DNA of 64,000 nt from CBDCWT01 sp965223305 (GTDB lineage Bacteria > Planctomycetota > Planctomycetia > Pirellulales > Pirellulaceae): NCBI GenBank assembly GCA_965223305.1, contig CBDCWT010000011.1:73829-137828 (forward strand). Direction: 5' to 3'. Shown piece after piece: positions 9,263 through 18,480 of the stretch. Numbering within the stretch: the first letter of the stretch is position 1; the number at the start of each line of letters is the position of its first letter. The notes under the pieces are model-generated. The model was not told the DNA's origin and did no database searches. It saw only the letters and a list, made by a program, of their open reading frames with translations. Both the position numbers and the translations under genes were made by a program.

Positions 9263-9279
9263 GTGATGTTCTGTCCAAG

Positions 9280-9363
9280 GCGGGTGTGGCGGAACTGGCA
9301 GACGCGCATGGTTGAGGGCCATGTCGGGGAAACCCGGTGGAGGTTCGAGTCCTCTCACCCGCA
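9280..9363 (+). tRNA. tRNA-Leu (anticodon GAG)
   Basis: Acceptor stem GCGGGTG (9280-9286) pairs with CACCCGC (9356-9362) and A9363 is the discriminator. The anticodon stem CATGG/CCATG closes the loop TTGAGGG, giving anticodon GAG for CUC/CUU leucine codons. A long variable arm (CGGGG..CCCGG) marks a class II tRNA, and GGTTCGAGTCC is the T arm. CCA is not encoded. The interval 9364-9597 after it holds nothing recognisable. Confidence 0.96.
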
Positions 9364-9597
9364 CTGCTACAACTGTGCAGAAAGCAGGCCTCAACGGCAG
9401 TTGAACTCTTTGCCAGCTGCACAGCTATTCAAGGGACAAGCACTGCCGGACGTGGTCGCAAAGGAGAGCGCGATCGGGCGACTAGTAGTGCTGACAAATT
9501 CTAATCGATGGGATCGGCGACGAAGCGGGGCGGTTTGGCGGGAGGTGGGGCCCACCGCAGCGTTGTCTAGAGAGCGCGGTCGAGAGCGGAGGGCCCG

Positions 9598-10263
9598 ATG
9601 CCGATGAACGCCGCGGGTGAACAAGAGCTAACGCCGCGGAGTGCACGCACCGTCGTCTCCTTGTGCATCGCCGTCCATCTCTTTCTCGTTGGCACGGCGA
9701 TGCTCTCAAGTCGCGCCCGCTCTGAGCTGGGCAGTCGGCTGTTGTCTCGCTTTGCGTTCTACACCCAAACGCTGAACCTCGATCTCAACCTCGACTTCGC
9801 TCCGTACCATCTAACTCATGCTACCGTGGCGGATGTGGATCATCGCCTCGAAGTGCTACCGCGAGATTCCGAACCAGCAGAACCATCGAACTGGATCGTG
9901 TTGCCCGCCGGCGGCTTTCGCGGCGGCGAACGATACCAGCGATATCAGCGTCTAGGCCGTTACCTGGGCCTGCTGGCGGACGACGACGACGACAGCGCGG
10001 CGAGGATAGCCCGCAGTATCGCAGAGCACTTTCTGCACGCCCGGGAAACTGCACCGGCGCAGGTCCGGTGCCGTCGCCACCTGATGCAGGATTGGGAAGT
10101 GGTCGACGGAGGAACGGCCTCAGAACAAGATCCCAACAGCGAGATCTACTTCCGCATTCCCTACGCTGCCAACTGTGTTGAACGTCGAGACGGAGGCGTG
10201 GACATTGTGAAGGTCGAGCGTTCCAGTCACGTGGCGCCACCAAACGCTGAAACCACACCATGA
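9598..10263 (+). CDS. Hypothetical membrane-anchored protein beside HTTM gene
   Basis: A 221-residue protein with one N-terminal hydrophobic segment (about residues 20-38, VVSLCIAVHLFLVGTAML) and a mostly polar remainder presumably facing the periplasm. An acidic DDDDD run lies near residue 130. I recognise no family. The start ATG is preceded by GGAGGG at good spacing; a second in-frame ATG six bases later is also possible. The stop overlaps the start of the HTTM gene by four bases (ATGA), so the two are co-translated and probably form one membrane unit. Proteins of this size often precede HTTM genes in planctomycetes, which supports a joint function. Confidence 0.8.
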   Translation: MPMNAAGEQELTPRSARTVVSLCIAVHLFLVGTAMLSSRARSELGSRLLSRFAFYTQTLNLDLNLDFAPYHLTHATVADVDHRLEVLPRDSEPAEPSNWIVLPAGGFRGGERYQRYQRLGRYLGLLADDDDDSAARIARSIAEHFLHARETAPAQVRCRRHLMQDWEVVDGGTASEQDPNSEIYFRIPYAANCVERRDGGVDIVKVERSSHVAPPNAETTP

Positions 10264-11279
10264 CAGCTAAGTCAATCGCATCTGGCGGAACTAGCCTAGG
10301 AGATTACCTGAGGGGCCTGGGCACACGAATGAGCGCTGGTTGGGACCAGTTTTGGTTCTTGCCGTCTGACCCATCCACCGTCTGCCTACTACGAGTCGTC
10401 TGCGGCGCAGCAGCGGTCATCTACGTGCTGTCACATAGTCCAGACCTGGTGACGTGGTTCGGGCCGCGTGGGTTATTGCCGGTCGAGACAGTACATCAGC
10501 TTTCAACCACGTCGCTGGAAAACGTGGCGGGCTATCGTTGGTCCTATTTCTACTACGTCTCGGATCCCAGCCTACTGCAGCTGGCTCATTTCGCCGGGCT
10601 CCTGGTCGCTGTTGCCTTCACCTGCGGAGTCTTCACTCGCCTCACTGCTGTCATGACGCTTGTCGTGATCCTGTCATATATTCATCGTGCGCCCATGCTG
10701 ACAGGACTGTGGGAACCCGTGCTGTCGATGTCGCTGCTGTATCTCTGCTTTGCACCGTGCGGAAGGAAATGGTCTTGGGACCATTGGAGGCGCAGCCGAA
10801 CAGCACCCGCCACCGAGGTGGACCGGAGTAAGTCGGTCGCCGCCACCGTGGTGACGCGTCTCATGCAAGTCCACCTTGCCGCTCTCTGCTTCACGATGGC
10901 TCTGACCAAACTGGCCGGAGAAACATGGTGGCTCGGAGAAGCGATGTGGTGGTTAATCGCACGCACCGAATCTGGATTGGTGGACCTGACAGGGCTACGT
11001 TCCGCCTTTCTCGTCATCAACGGTTGGACTCACGCGGTCGTCCTGTTTGAACTCGGTTTCGCGCTGCTGATCTGGGTGCGATCAGCCCGGCCAATTCTGT
11101 TGCTGGTCGCGGTGTTGATGTGGGGCTCGCTGGGCCTAGTCACTGGACAGCTGGGTTTCTATGGCATGATGCTGGCTACGAGTCTGTGCTTTTTGGACGC
11201 GGACCACCTACGCGCCCTTGGGTTAGGAGTCGCCCAACGGCAAGTTGCCGACATTCGCCCCCTCACCCAACACCGTTGA
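10260..11279 (+). CDS. HTTM-domain membrane protein
   Basis: A 339-residue multi-pass membrane protein of the horizontally transferred transmembrane (HTTM) family, related to vitamin K-dependent gamma-carboxylase. Typical features are RVVCGAAAVIYVL, the VTWFGPRGLLP segment after the first helix, the FTRLTAVMTLVVILSYIHRAPM block and later helices to about residue 320. The C-terminal part of true gamma-carboxylase is absent, so this is the short form, whose function is unknown. It follows the hypothetical membrane protein with a four-base overlap. A palindromic repeat, probably acting as a terminator, begins 11 bases after the stop. Confidence 0.9.
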   Translation: MTAKSIASGGTSLGDYLRGLGTRMSAGWDQFWFLPSDPSTVCLLRVVCGAAAVIYVLSHSPDLVTWFGPRGLLPVETVHQLSTTSLENVAGYRWSYFYYVSDPSLLQLAHFAGLLVAVAFTCGVFTRLTAVMTLVVILSYIHRAPMLTGLWEPVLSMSLLYLCFAPCGRKWSWDHWRRSRTAPATEVDRSKSVAATVVTRLMQVHLAALCFTMALTKLAGETWWLGEAMWWLIARTESGLVDLTGLRSAFLVINGWTHAVVLFELGFALLIWVRSARPILLLVAVLMWGSLGLVTGQLGFYGMMLATSLCFLDADHLRALGLGVAQRQVADIRPLTQHR

Positions 11280-11290
11280 GGATTTCCTGG

Positions 11291-11353
11291 AGCCGAATTA
11301 GCCAGAACTCGGCCGAGTCGGCAAGCCGGCCAAACTCTGGCGAGTTCGGCTAC
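11291..11353. terminator. Palindromic intergenic repeat, terminator-like
   Basis: AGCCGAATTAGCCAGAACTC on the left pairs with CTCTGGCGAGTTCGGCT on the right around a GGCCGAGTCGGCAAGCCGGCC centre. It lies directly after the HTTM stop and is a variant of the block ending the repeats at 7012-7179 and 61294-61458 and of 54138-54201. No U-rich tail follows, so termination is inferred from position. Confidence 0.6.
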
Positions 11354-11483
11354 GATGCTTGCATTGCTTATTCTGCTAACCGACAATGATCCGTTGGTCG
11401 GGTTGACCTACAGGCCAGTTGATAGGTCGTCCCAACCAAATGAGTGCGTGTTCCGGTAGCTGATGTTCCAAGGACTTTCTCTC

Positions 11484-12392
11484 ATGTCGTATCCTATCGA
11501 CCGAAGGTGTTTTCTTGGCAAGACCTTATCACTTACCACCGCAGCGGTCGGCGTGAGCTCGGCGTCGTCGTGGGCGATTGAACCTCTCGTTCGTAACGGT
11601 AAGTCGAAGTTCAAATTCAGCCTGGCAGCGTACAGCTATCGCAAGTTGCTCAGCGGCGAGAAGGCTACGCTCGACCTGACTGATTTCATCCGCGACTGCG
11701 CCGACATGCAGCTTGAGGCCACCGAGCTGACCTCATACTATTTCCCGGAGGAGATAACGCCGGAGTACTTGCGCCAACTCAAGCAGTTGTGCTTTCACTT
11801 GGGACTGGACATCTCGGGGACGGCCGTGCGCAACGACTTTGGGTTGCCGGTTGGAGACAAACGCCGCGGTGACATCGAGCACGTCAAGCGTTGGGCCGAT
11901 TACTCGGAGATCCTGGGGGCTCCGGTAATTCGCGTCTTTGCCGGACATGTGCCTAGCGGTGCCGATCCAACCGAAGTCCATCGCAGGATCGTGGCCGGGA
12001 TGGAAGAGTGCTGTGACTACGCGGGACAACGCGGCGTTCACTTGGCATTGGAAAATCACGGCGGCCCGACGGCAACGGCCGACGGTCTGCTGGCAATCGT
12101 ACGGGATGTTCAGAGTCCCTGGTTCGGCATCAATCTCGACACCGGCAACTTTCACACCGACGATATCTATGGGGACCTCGAAAAAGTCGCGCCGTATGCT
12201 CTGAACGTGCAAATAAAAGTCGTGGTTACGGGACCTGACGACCAGAAGCAGCCGGCCGACTTCCCTCGGCTGGCGGAGATACTCCGCCGGGTCGACTATC
12301 GCGGCTACGTCGTGCTGGAATACGAAGAAGCGGAAGACCCAAGGAAGGCGTGCCCTGGATTCGTTGAACAGATGCGATCGGCATTTGCCTAA
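11484..12392 (+). CDS. Tat-exported sugar phosphate isomerase/epimerase
   Basis: A 302-residue member of the xylose-isomerase-like TIM barrel superfamily. Residues 1-35 form a twin-arginine signal (IDRRCFLGKTLS then a hydrophobic run). Barrel motifs include VIRVFAGH, the metal-ligand strand LALENHGG, GINLDTGNFH, and VVLEYEEAED near the end. Glu, Asp, His and Glu in these motifs would bind a divalent metal. Planctomycetes carry many such exported paralogues, thought to act on plant or algal sugars; the substrate is unknown. The ATG at 11484 was chosen because AAGGA lies ten bases upstream; the ATG at 11463 has no such site. It is convergent with the following hydrolase gene. Confidence 0.88.
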   Translation: MSYPIDRRCFLGKTLSLTTAAVGVSSASSWAIEPLVRNGKSKFKFSLAAYSYRKLLSGEKATLDLTDFIRDCADMQLEATELTSYYFPEEITPEYLRQLKQLCFHLGLDISGTAVRNDFGLPVGDKRRGDIEHVKRWADYSEILGAPVIRVFAGHVPSGADPTEVHRRIVAGMEECCDYAGQRGVHLALENHGGPTATADGLLAIVRDVQSPWFGINLDTGNFHTDDIYGDLEKVAPYALNVQIKVVVTGPDDQKQPADFPRLAEILRRVDYRGYVVLEYEEAEDPRKACPGFVEQMRSAFA

Positions 12393-12442
12393 CTGCCTGT
12401 TGAAATCGCGAGGCAGCCACCGTACCCACGCGCCAAGCCGGC

Positions 12443-14452
12443 TCAGTGGCGGAGTTGCCACGTCTCGCTGAAGAAGTCCGCCGCCACGATCCGTCCAGGC
12501 GAACGATCGTCCGGCGGTTGTCGAATGTCGACGATTGCCCAGTCCGGCAGCTTGGGGTTTTGCAACGAATTCGTGCGATCATGCGCCTCGCGAAATGTCG
12601 GGCCACTGTTGACAACAAGGTACTTCTGCGGATTCAGCGGATTGGGATAGATCAACACCGGCACGTGGGTTGCCGAGGAGAAACGCCGCTGACCAACCTG
12701 GAGCTGCGTCGGAGTCCACTGAAGCGGCAGAGCTCGCGAGCCGTGCTCGGAGAAAACTCGCCGCAACACAAGGTTGGACTGCGGATCACCCCACGCCACC
12801 AAGTGGTACCGCTGTAGATCCTGTTCGCTGACTTCCGAATCCTGCTTGATGCGGACTTCGCCGCGGTACAACGCCCGCCATCGATCGCGGGTGTGAGTCA
12901 GTTCGAAGTCAACCCACTCCTGCACTTCCGGCGAGCTGGCAATGCCGCTGGGCGCGACGACCAGGAAGGGCTCACAAAACGCGTCGTCGATCGGCCCTTG
13001 AAGCCCTGGACTCTTTCGCGAAGCGGTGGCCGCCGGGGGTCCCTCGCGCCAGCCTGCAGCCAAGTGAAGCTCTGCGGTGGACAGCGGTGAAGCACTGTTG
13101 GCAACGACAATTCGCTCGCCGTCGATCTCAATCACCGTGTTGCGCATGTCCGGCCAGGGGGACAGTCGCAGCGCCGTGACATTGCGAGTCGACAATCGCA
13201 GTTGCTTGTCGCGAACAATCTCGGCATCGACCCGCGCGTCCTGCCAATGTGCACCCAACCCTCGGATCTCGAGCCAGGCGAAACGATGGTACCGCAGGGT
13301 ACGTGTCTGTAGGCTGATCTTCGCTGGCGTTCGCCTACGGCCCTTCTCCACAGCCTGACCAACTCGGCGCACAATCTCGCTCAGCGTATCTGGATGGTAC
13401 TTGTGCCCCATCCCTGGACCGACAAGGTGTGTCAGCTCCCGACCTTCGTTGTGGAACGCCGCCTCCATAACCCGCGCAGCCTGGATCTGTTTGTCGTTTT
13501 CGCCGCTGTAGGCAACCACCGGCACGTTGAAAAGATTGCGGACGTAGTTCGGTACGTCGTAAATCCCCCACAGCGCCTGCTCGTAGGATGGAGGATAGTC
13601 AGCGGGTTCCAGGCGATTGTATCGGGCTGTTTCGGCAAAGCCGGCACCCGGGCTGATCGCGACCCACTTGTCGGCGTAGTGCGCACCGAGATGCCAGGCG
13701 CCGGCACCCCCCATCGAAAAGCCCATCAATGCAATACGGTCTCGATCAATGTGGTACTGGGATGCCACGTGCTCGATCGCTTCGAGCACATCGGTTTCAC
13801 CTGCCGATTTATAGCCCAAGCAGTGACGGCCGAAAGGATGCAAGACGATCGAGCCGGGCGGAGTAACCGTCCCATCTCGGTGCATTCGGCGGTGCAAAAA
13901 ATGAAGATCGGTGACGCGGTCACCACGCCCATGCAGCCAAACATACAACGGTGCGGGGCGATCAAAATCTAGATCGTCGGAGATCCACAGACCATACGGC
14001 TGAAGGGAGTCGTCAATCGAAGAGCGGAAGCCGCGGACCACTAGACCGTGACGGCGTCTCCAGGGCGTCCGATTCGATCTGATCGAATCGAGACGGCGTT
14101 CAGCCTCGTCAAGCGCTTGTCGAGCTACTTCGAAATCCTCGGGACTATAGAACTCGTTGTGCCGCAGCGCGAATGAGACAGCCTTAGCGAAGATCAACAC
14201 ATCGGGCGCCTGCGCGTGATCTGAGATGATGGCCAATGCCGGCTGCAAAGCCGCTATCCGCTCCCGCAACTTCGCGTATTCCGCTGCTGGCAGCTCGGCA
14301 CCGGGCGGTGGAATTCGGCGCTCGATCTTGGGCTCCGCACCCACGAGAAGGGGCGTGCCAGCCAACAACGCCAGCCCCACGCAACCGACAATGCGAAATA
14401 GGTCAATGACGCCCAGCTGTCGCGGTATAGGTGCTATTCGGCGCTGATTCAT
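12443..14452 (-). CDS. Exported prolyl-oligopeptidase-type serine hydrolase
   Basis: A 669-residue alpha/beta hydrolase. A signal sequence (about residues 18-39) precedes a helical domain and then the hydrolase: PLYVWLHGRGD (oxyanion side), nucleophile elbow GFSMGG with Ser246, YSGEND with a likely acid near residue 320, and GMGHKYH with His350. The C-terminal third has no recognised fold and carries beta-rich sequence, perhaps substrate binding. Nearest relatives are PHB-depolymerase-like or prolyl oligopeptidase family esterases. The ATG at 14452 gives the best signal peptide; two further in-frame ATGs lie upstream. It is divergent from the isochorismatase-ThuA gene. Confidence 0.83.
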   Translation of the reverse strand: MNQRRIAPIPRQLGVIDLFRIVGCVGLALLAGTPLLVGAEPKIERRIPPPGAELPAAEYAKLRERIAALQPALAIISDHAQAPDVLIFAKAVSFALRHNEFYSPEDFEVARQALDEAERRLDSIRSNRTPWRRRHGLVVRGFRSSIDDSLQPYGLWISDDLDFDRPAPLYVWLHGRGDRVTDLHFLHRRMHRDGTVTPPGSIVLHPFGRHCLGYKSAGETDVLEAIEHVASQYHIDRDRIALMGFSMGGAGAWHLGAHYADKWVAISPGAGFAETARYNRLEPADYPPSYEQALWGIYDVPNYVRNLFNVPVVAYSGENDKQIQAARVMEAAFHNEGRELTHLVGPGMGHKYHPDTLSEIVRRVGQAVEKGRRRTPAKISLQTRTLRYHRFAWLEIRGLGAHWQDARVDAEIVRDKQLRLSTRNVTALRLSPWPDMRNTVIEIDGERIVVANSASPLSTAELHLAAGWREGPPAATASRKSPGLQGPIDDAFCEPFLVVAPSGIASSPEVQEWVDFELTHTRDRWRALYRGEVRIKQDSEVSEQDLQRYHLVAWGDPQSNLVLRRVFSEHGSRALPLQWTPTQLQVGQRRFSSATHVPVLIYPNPLNPQKYLVVNSGPTFREAHDRTNSLQNPKLPDWAIVDIRQPPDDRSPGRIVAADFFSETWQLRH

Positions 14453-14655
14453 GAAGGAAACCTGAGGTGTCGTCGCCGGTGTCGCGGCGAGCACGGCCTG
14501 CATGGTAACGCACGATTGGCGCGCGATCAAACGGCGCCGCGCGGCACCGGTCGAGCCGCATCGCAGTCCTGGTTGAAAAAACCAATGGTTGTTCGCAGGC
14601 GGGATCGGTACACTACATCGCAGATCGCCTCCCCACCATTCACGAGGACTAGATT

Positions 14656-16212
14656 ATGCCGCGACACAGCTGGTTTGCTCATTCAACGCTTTCGCTGGTG
14701 TTACTCTTCGGTCTCGAGGCTCTGTCGGCGGACTCCGCCGTTGCTGTGGATAACCAAATGCTGGAGTTAACCGCTCGCAGGCGCACGACAGCGGCCGGCG
14801 ACAACAACTATCAAGTCACCGAAGAATCGGTGAGCTGGGAAGCCGCGAAGACCGCCATCGTTGTCTGCGACATGTGGGACCAGCACTGGTGCCGGAGCGC
14901 TACGCGTCGCGTTGCGGAGATGGCACCCCGGATGAACGAAGTCATCAAGGCAGCTCGCCGCAAAGGTGTGTTCATTATTCACTGTCCAAGCAGCTGCATG
15001 AGTCATTACAAAGACACTCCGATGAGGCAGAGGGCACTGCTGGCACCCGAAGTCAAAACCGAGATTCCTTTGCAGAGTTGGTGCCACCTCGACTCGGCTC
15101 ACGAAGCTGAACTCCCGATTGACGATTCCGATAGCTGCGACTGCTGGCCGCCATGTGATTCCGGGAGTCCGTGGAAGCGACAGATTGCAACCATCGAAAT
15201 CCACCCCGATGACGCAATCACGGATAGTGCCGAAGCATTCTACTTGATGCGTGAGCGTGGTATTGCCAACGTCATCGTGATGGGAGTTCACGTCAATATG
15301 TGCGTGCTGGGTCGCCCGTTCTCGATCCGCCAGATGGTCTACCAAGGTCAGCACGTGATGCTCATGCGCGACATGACCGACAGCATGTACAATCCGCGGA
15401 TGAAGCCGTTCGTGTCGCATGTCAAAGGCACCAATCTGGTCATCGAGCACATCGAGAAGTACTGGTGCCCGACAATCACCTCGACGGATCTCACCGGGGA
15501 ACCTCCATTCGCGTTTGCGGAAGCGGACCAACCGCATGTGGTCTTCATGATCGGAGAACGGGAGTACGAAACCAAAAAAAGCCTGCCGACATTCGCAAAA
15601 GAGTATCTCCAGAGCAACGGATATCGCTGCACGTTCATTCACGCCGACGAAACTGATGGAAACAACTTTCCCGGGCTGCTTTCGTTGAAAACCGCTGACC
15701 TGCTGTTTCTCAGCGTGCGGCGTCGAGCCCTGCCTCAGAAACAACTGGCTCTCGTTCGCGAGTACCTCCAATCCGGTCGGCCGTTGGTCGGCATCCGCAC
15801 AGCCTGCCACGCCTTCCACACACGCGGGCAACATCCCGAGGGCCATGAAGAGTGGCAACAGTTCGATCCTGAAGTGCTGGGAGGAAACTACCACGGTCAT
15901 CACCCCACGGGTCCGCTGACCTCACTACGAGTTCCCGACAGCGCACACAAGCACCCTATACTGTCGGGCATCGCAATCGAGAAGTTCCTTGGAAATGGAT
16001 CGCTTTACCAAGTCAGCCCGCTCCGCGATAACACGCGCCCGCTGCTGCTAGGCACGATCGCTGGGCAACCTGTGGAACCAGTCGCCTGGACCCACGAATA
16101 CCAAGGAGGCCGCGTCTTCTTTACCTCGCTTGGACACCCCGCGGACTTTGAGAGCGAAGCGTTCAACCAGCTGCTCCTCAACGCAGTGCGCTGGGCCACA
16201 GGCGCTGAGTGA
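14656..16212 (+). CDS. Isochorismatase-like hydrolase fused to ThuA-like domain
   Basis: A 518-residue exported fusion. After a signal peptide (about 8-31), the first half is a cysteine hydrolase of the isochorismatase superfamily: Asp72 in VVCDMWDQHWC, and catalytic Cys216 in VMGVHVNMCVLGR preceded by the usual cis-peptide region. From about residue 290 the second half is a ThuA/class-I-amidotransferase-like domain (HVVFMIGEREYETKKSLPTF, GRPLVGIRTACHAF, ALGHP-type end GRVFFTSLGHPADF). ThuA-like domains in planctomycetes occur in sugar catabolism. The first half suggests amide or nicotinamide-type hydrolysis; the true substrate is unknown. The gene is intact and ends three bases before the convergent VWA-like gene. 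Confidence 0.9.
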   Translation: MPRHSWFAHSTLSLVLLFGLEALSADSAVAVDNQMLELTARRRTTAAGDNNYQVTEESVSWEAAKTAIVVCDMWDQHWCRSATRRVAEMAPRMNEVIKAARRKGVFIIHCPSSCMSHYKDTPMRQRALLAPEVKTEIPLQSWCHLDSAHEAELPIDDSDSCDCWPPCDSGSPWKRQIATIEIHPDDAITDSAEAFYLMRERGIANVIVMGVHVNMCVLGRPFSIRQMVYQGQHVMLMRDMTDSMYNPRMKPFVSHVKGTNLVIEHIEKYWCPTITSTDLTGEPPFAFAEADQPHVVFMIGEREYETKKSLPTFAKEYLQSNGYRCTFIHADETDGNNFPGLLSLKTADLLFLSVRRRALPQKQLALVREYLQSGRPLVGIRTACHAFHTRGQHPEGHEEWQQFDPEVLGGNYHGHHPTGPLTSLRVPDSAHKHPILSGIAIEKFLGNGSLYQVSPLRDNTRPLLLGTIAGQPVEPVAWTHEYQGGRVFFTSLGHPADFESEAFNQLLLNAVRWATGAE

Positions 16213-16215
16213 CGC

Positions 16216-18480
16216 TCAAACCAGGCCCCATCTCTTGCGCATCATCCACTCGGCAGTGGCGAGGCTGACGACACCCAAGAACATCAACCACGCGTCCAGC
16301 GCCGTGTCTCCCAACTGCCACTTGGATTGCACTTCTACCGGAACATCCTGGTATTGCCTACGAATCTGCTCCAGCAATCCGGGCAGCTCTTCAGCCGCAA
16401 CAGGCCGACCGCCGGAAGCACGAGTCGCGTTGGCCAGCCGGGCCATCTGTGCGTAGTCGGCGACCGGATCGCTCATTTCAACATCACGATCCATGACTTG
16501 GAATCGCGCCTCTGCTTGCCCTAGCTCTGCGCCGTCTTGAGAGGCGGTCACTTCAATCGTGTAGTCGCCAGGCTGATCCGGGGGAGGCACGACCCCCCGA
16601 AAAGAGTCTCCGTCCGCCGTAACACTAACCGATGTCGACTCTTCTCCCGACTCGCTGACGCGAGCGCGCAGCTCAACATCGGACAGCGGCTCCCCACCCA
16701 CACTCAGAGCACCCGCACTGAATTCAATCGCCGCGCCGCGTCCAAATCGACGTTGGGCTAGCTGAATCCAGACATTCTCCTTCTCCAGGTCCTCGCGATG
16801 AACGAGCCACAGAATGGCCTGCCGCCAAAAGCGACGATGCTCGTTTTCGTAACCGTATTGCCACCATCGTCCGGTAGTGTTGCCCGCGAACGCCAGAACT
16901 CGACCGCGACCGTAGTTGCCGGCGACGAGCAACGGTAGGCGGCTGGCCGTTTCAAGCAATACTCGCGCGGACGCCTTGGGCCGCAGTTTGTTAGCCCCCA
17001 ACAGCGGTGGCAGCGCTTGCCAACGGTCCGCATTCTCGGACTCGACTCCCAACAACGTGACGGGATGATTGGCAAGCGGTCGCGGCTGGACGGCGCCCCA
17101 GACGTGCAAGTCCTTGCTGATCGGGCGCTGAGGATCGAGATCCTGCCGCTCAAACCGGCCCATCACAACCGGCAGAACGTCCTCCCAAGGCGACCCCTGG
17201 TAGCCGCCGGCGCCGAAGCTGCTGTAGCCACCAATCATCATCATTCCCGTCCCTTCGCCCACCGCCTCGGCGATCTGCTGCATGTCCCGCTTGCTCAGCG
17301 CCGTCGCATCAACACTCTCAACGAGGATCGCGTCGTAGGGACCCCGTTTAAGGCGTGCAGCAAGATCCAGGGGCCACTGATCGCGGTTCAGGACGTTGAC
17401 GAATTCGTCATCCAGCTGAATGTCGGGAGCGGCACCGATGCTGCGCCGTAGTCTCTGCTGCTCACCCACCAGGTCACCGTAGAGGTATAGAACGCGCAGG
17501 CCACCCTCGAGCACGGTCAGGAAGGATGTCAGCTCGTTGTTTTGTGTCACCAGTTCGCCGACTTGGGCAGCAGCCCGCATCGTCAGCTTGTAGTCACCAG
17601 CCGTTTGGGGAACGAGCGGAATGGAGATGGGAACGAGTTCGTCGTCGCTTCGTGCCGCGAGCTGCCGAGCTTCTACGGTCCGCCGATTCCCGCTCGAGTC
17701 CTCAAGTACCAGCTCGACCTGGATGTTCTTATTGACATAGCCGCGCACTCGCAGTGCGGCCTCGATTAGCAGCTCGTTCTTCACAAATGTGGTAAAGCGG
17801 TCGGGCATGTTCTCCAAAGAAATGTCGCGAGATTGCATCGTCGCGCCGAGTGGTCCGAAAGCAACCGTATAGAGAGGACAATCGAGGCGTGCCAGTTCAC
17901 GAACTGCTTGCTGTAACTCCACCCGAGGATTCGTTGCTGTTTGCGCGCCGTCGCCGAGCACGACGACACCTGCCAGCCGCCGCCCCAATTCGTTTCTCAA
18001 AGCCTCGTCAAGACTCGATCCGATGTCAGTCTGATCTCCTTCCGCGGTCGGTGAGACCTTCAGCTTGCCCGTAGTGAATTCCACAGCATGCAGTTGGCGA
18101 TCGTAGGCATAGACACGTAGTTCGAGACTCTCCGCAAACTCACTCAGCTCACCCTCGATCTGTTCCAGTAGTTCTCGCTGTGATTGCCATCGCGATCGAT
18201 CGCCGGCAGCTGCAGGCAGCTGCATACTACGGCTCTGATCGAACATCAACACCAGTACTGCCGACTGGGGCGCGGTCTTCGTCGTGAAGATCGTTGGCCG
18301 CAGCATACCCACCGCCAGTAACGCGATCAGCAACAGACGCAGTCCCGCGAGGATCCGACGGCGACGCGCCGGCAACTGTTGGTATCGAGGCACGGTAAGC
18401 AGCAGCACGAGTAGAACGGCGGTCGTCAACACCACGACGAGGTAGCTGCCGAAAATCGGATTTGCGCTGAATCCCGTCAT
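16216..18480 (-). CDS. Membrane protein with VWA and glutamine-amidotransferase-like domains
   Basis: A 754-residue protein with two N-terminal membrane helices (about residues 12-30 and 45-62), then a von Willebrand A-type domain whose metal site appears as MFDQSRSMQ near residue 85, a central region with a class-I-amidotransferase-like fold (YDAILVESVDA, GEGTGMMMIGGYSSFGAGGY, GRGRVLAFAGNTTGRW), and a last helix near residue 730. It is the final gene of the moxR operon and overlaps its upstream neighbour by four bases (ATGA). Such proteins are thought to sit in the inner membrane with a periplasmic or cytoplasmic VWA domain handled by the MoxR ATPase. Intact, with no frame breaks. Confidence 0.88.
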   Translation of the reverse strand: MTGFSANPIFGSYLVVVLTTAVLLVLLLTVPRYQQLPARRRRILAGLRLLLIALLAVGMLRPTIFTTKTAPQSAVLVLMFDQSRSMQLPAAAGDRSRWQSQRELLEQIEGELSEFAESLELRVYAYDRQLHAVEFTTGKLKVSPTAEGDQTDIGSSLDEALRNELGRRLAGVVVLGDGAQTATNPRVELQQAVRELARLDCPLYTVAFGPLGATMQSRDISLENMPDRFTTFVKNELLIEAALRVRGYVNKNIQVELVLEDSSGNRRTVEARQLAARSDDELVPISIPLVPQTAGDYKLTMRAAAQVGELVTQNNELTSFLTVLEGGLRVLYLYGDLVGEQQRLRRSIGAAPDIQLDDEFVNVLNRDQWPLDLAARLKRGPYDAILVESVDATALSKRDMQQIAEAVGEGTGMMMIGGYSSFGAGGYQGSPWEDVLPVVMGRFERQDLDPQRPISKDLHVWGAVQPRPLANHPVTLLGVESENADRWQALPPLLGANKLRPKASARVLLETASRLPLLVAGNYGRGRVLAFAGNTTGRWWQYGYENEHRRFWRQAILWLVHREDLEKENVWIQLAQRRFGRGAAIEFSAGALSVGGEPLSDVELRARVSESGEESTSVSVTADGDSFRGVVPPPDQPGDYTIEVTASQDGAELGQAEARFQVMDRDVEMSDPVADYAQMARLANATRASGGRPVAAEELPGLLEQIRRQYQDVPVEVQSKWQLGDTALDAWLMFLGVVSLATAEWMMRKRWGLV

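Noticed and set aside
14767..15903. 378-codon minus-strand frame
   Set aside because: Lies wholly inside the isochorismatase-ThuA gene, which has clear motifs; no family resemblance on the minus strand.
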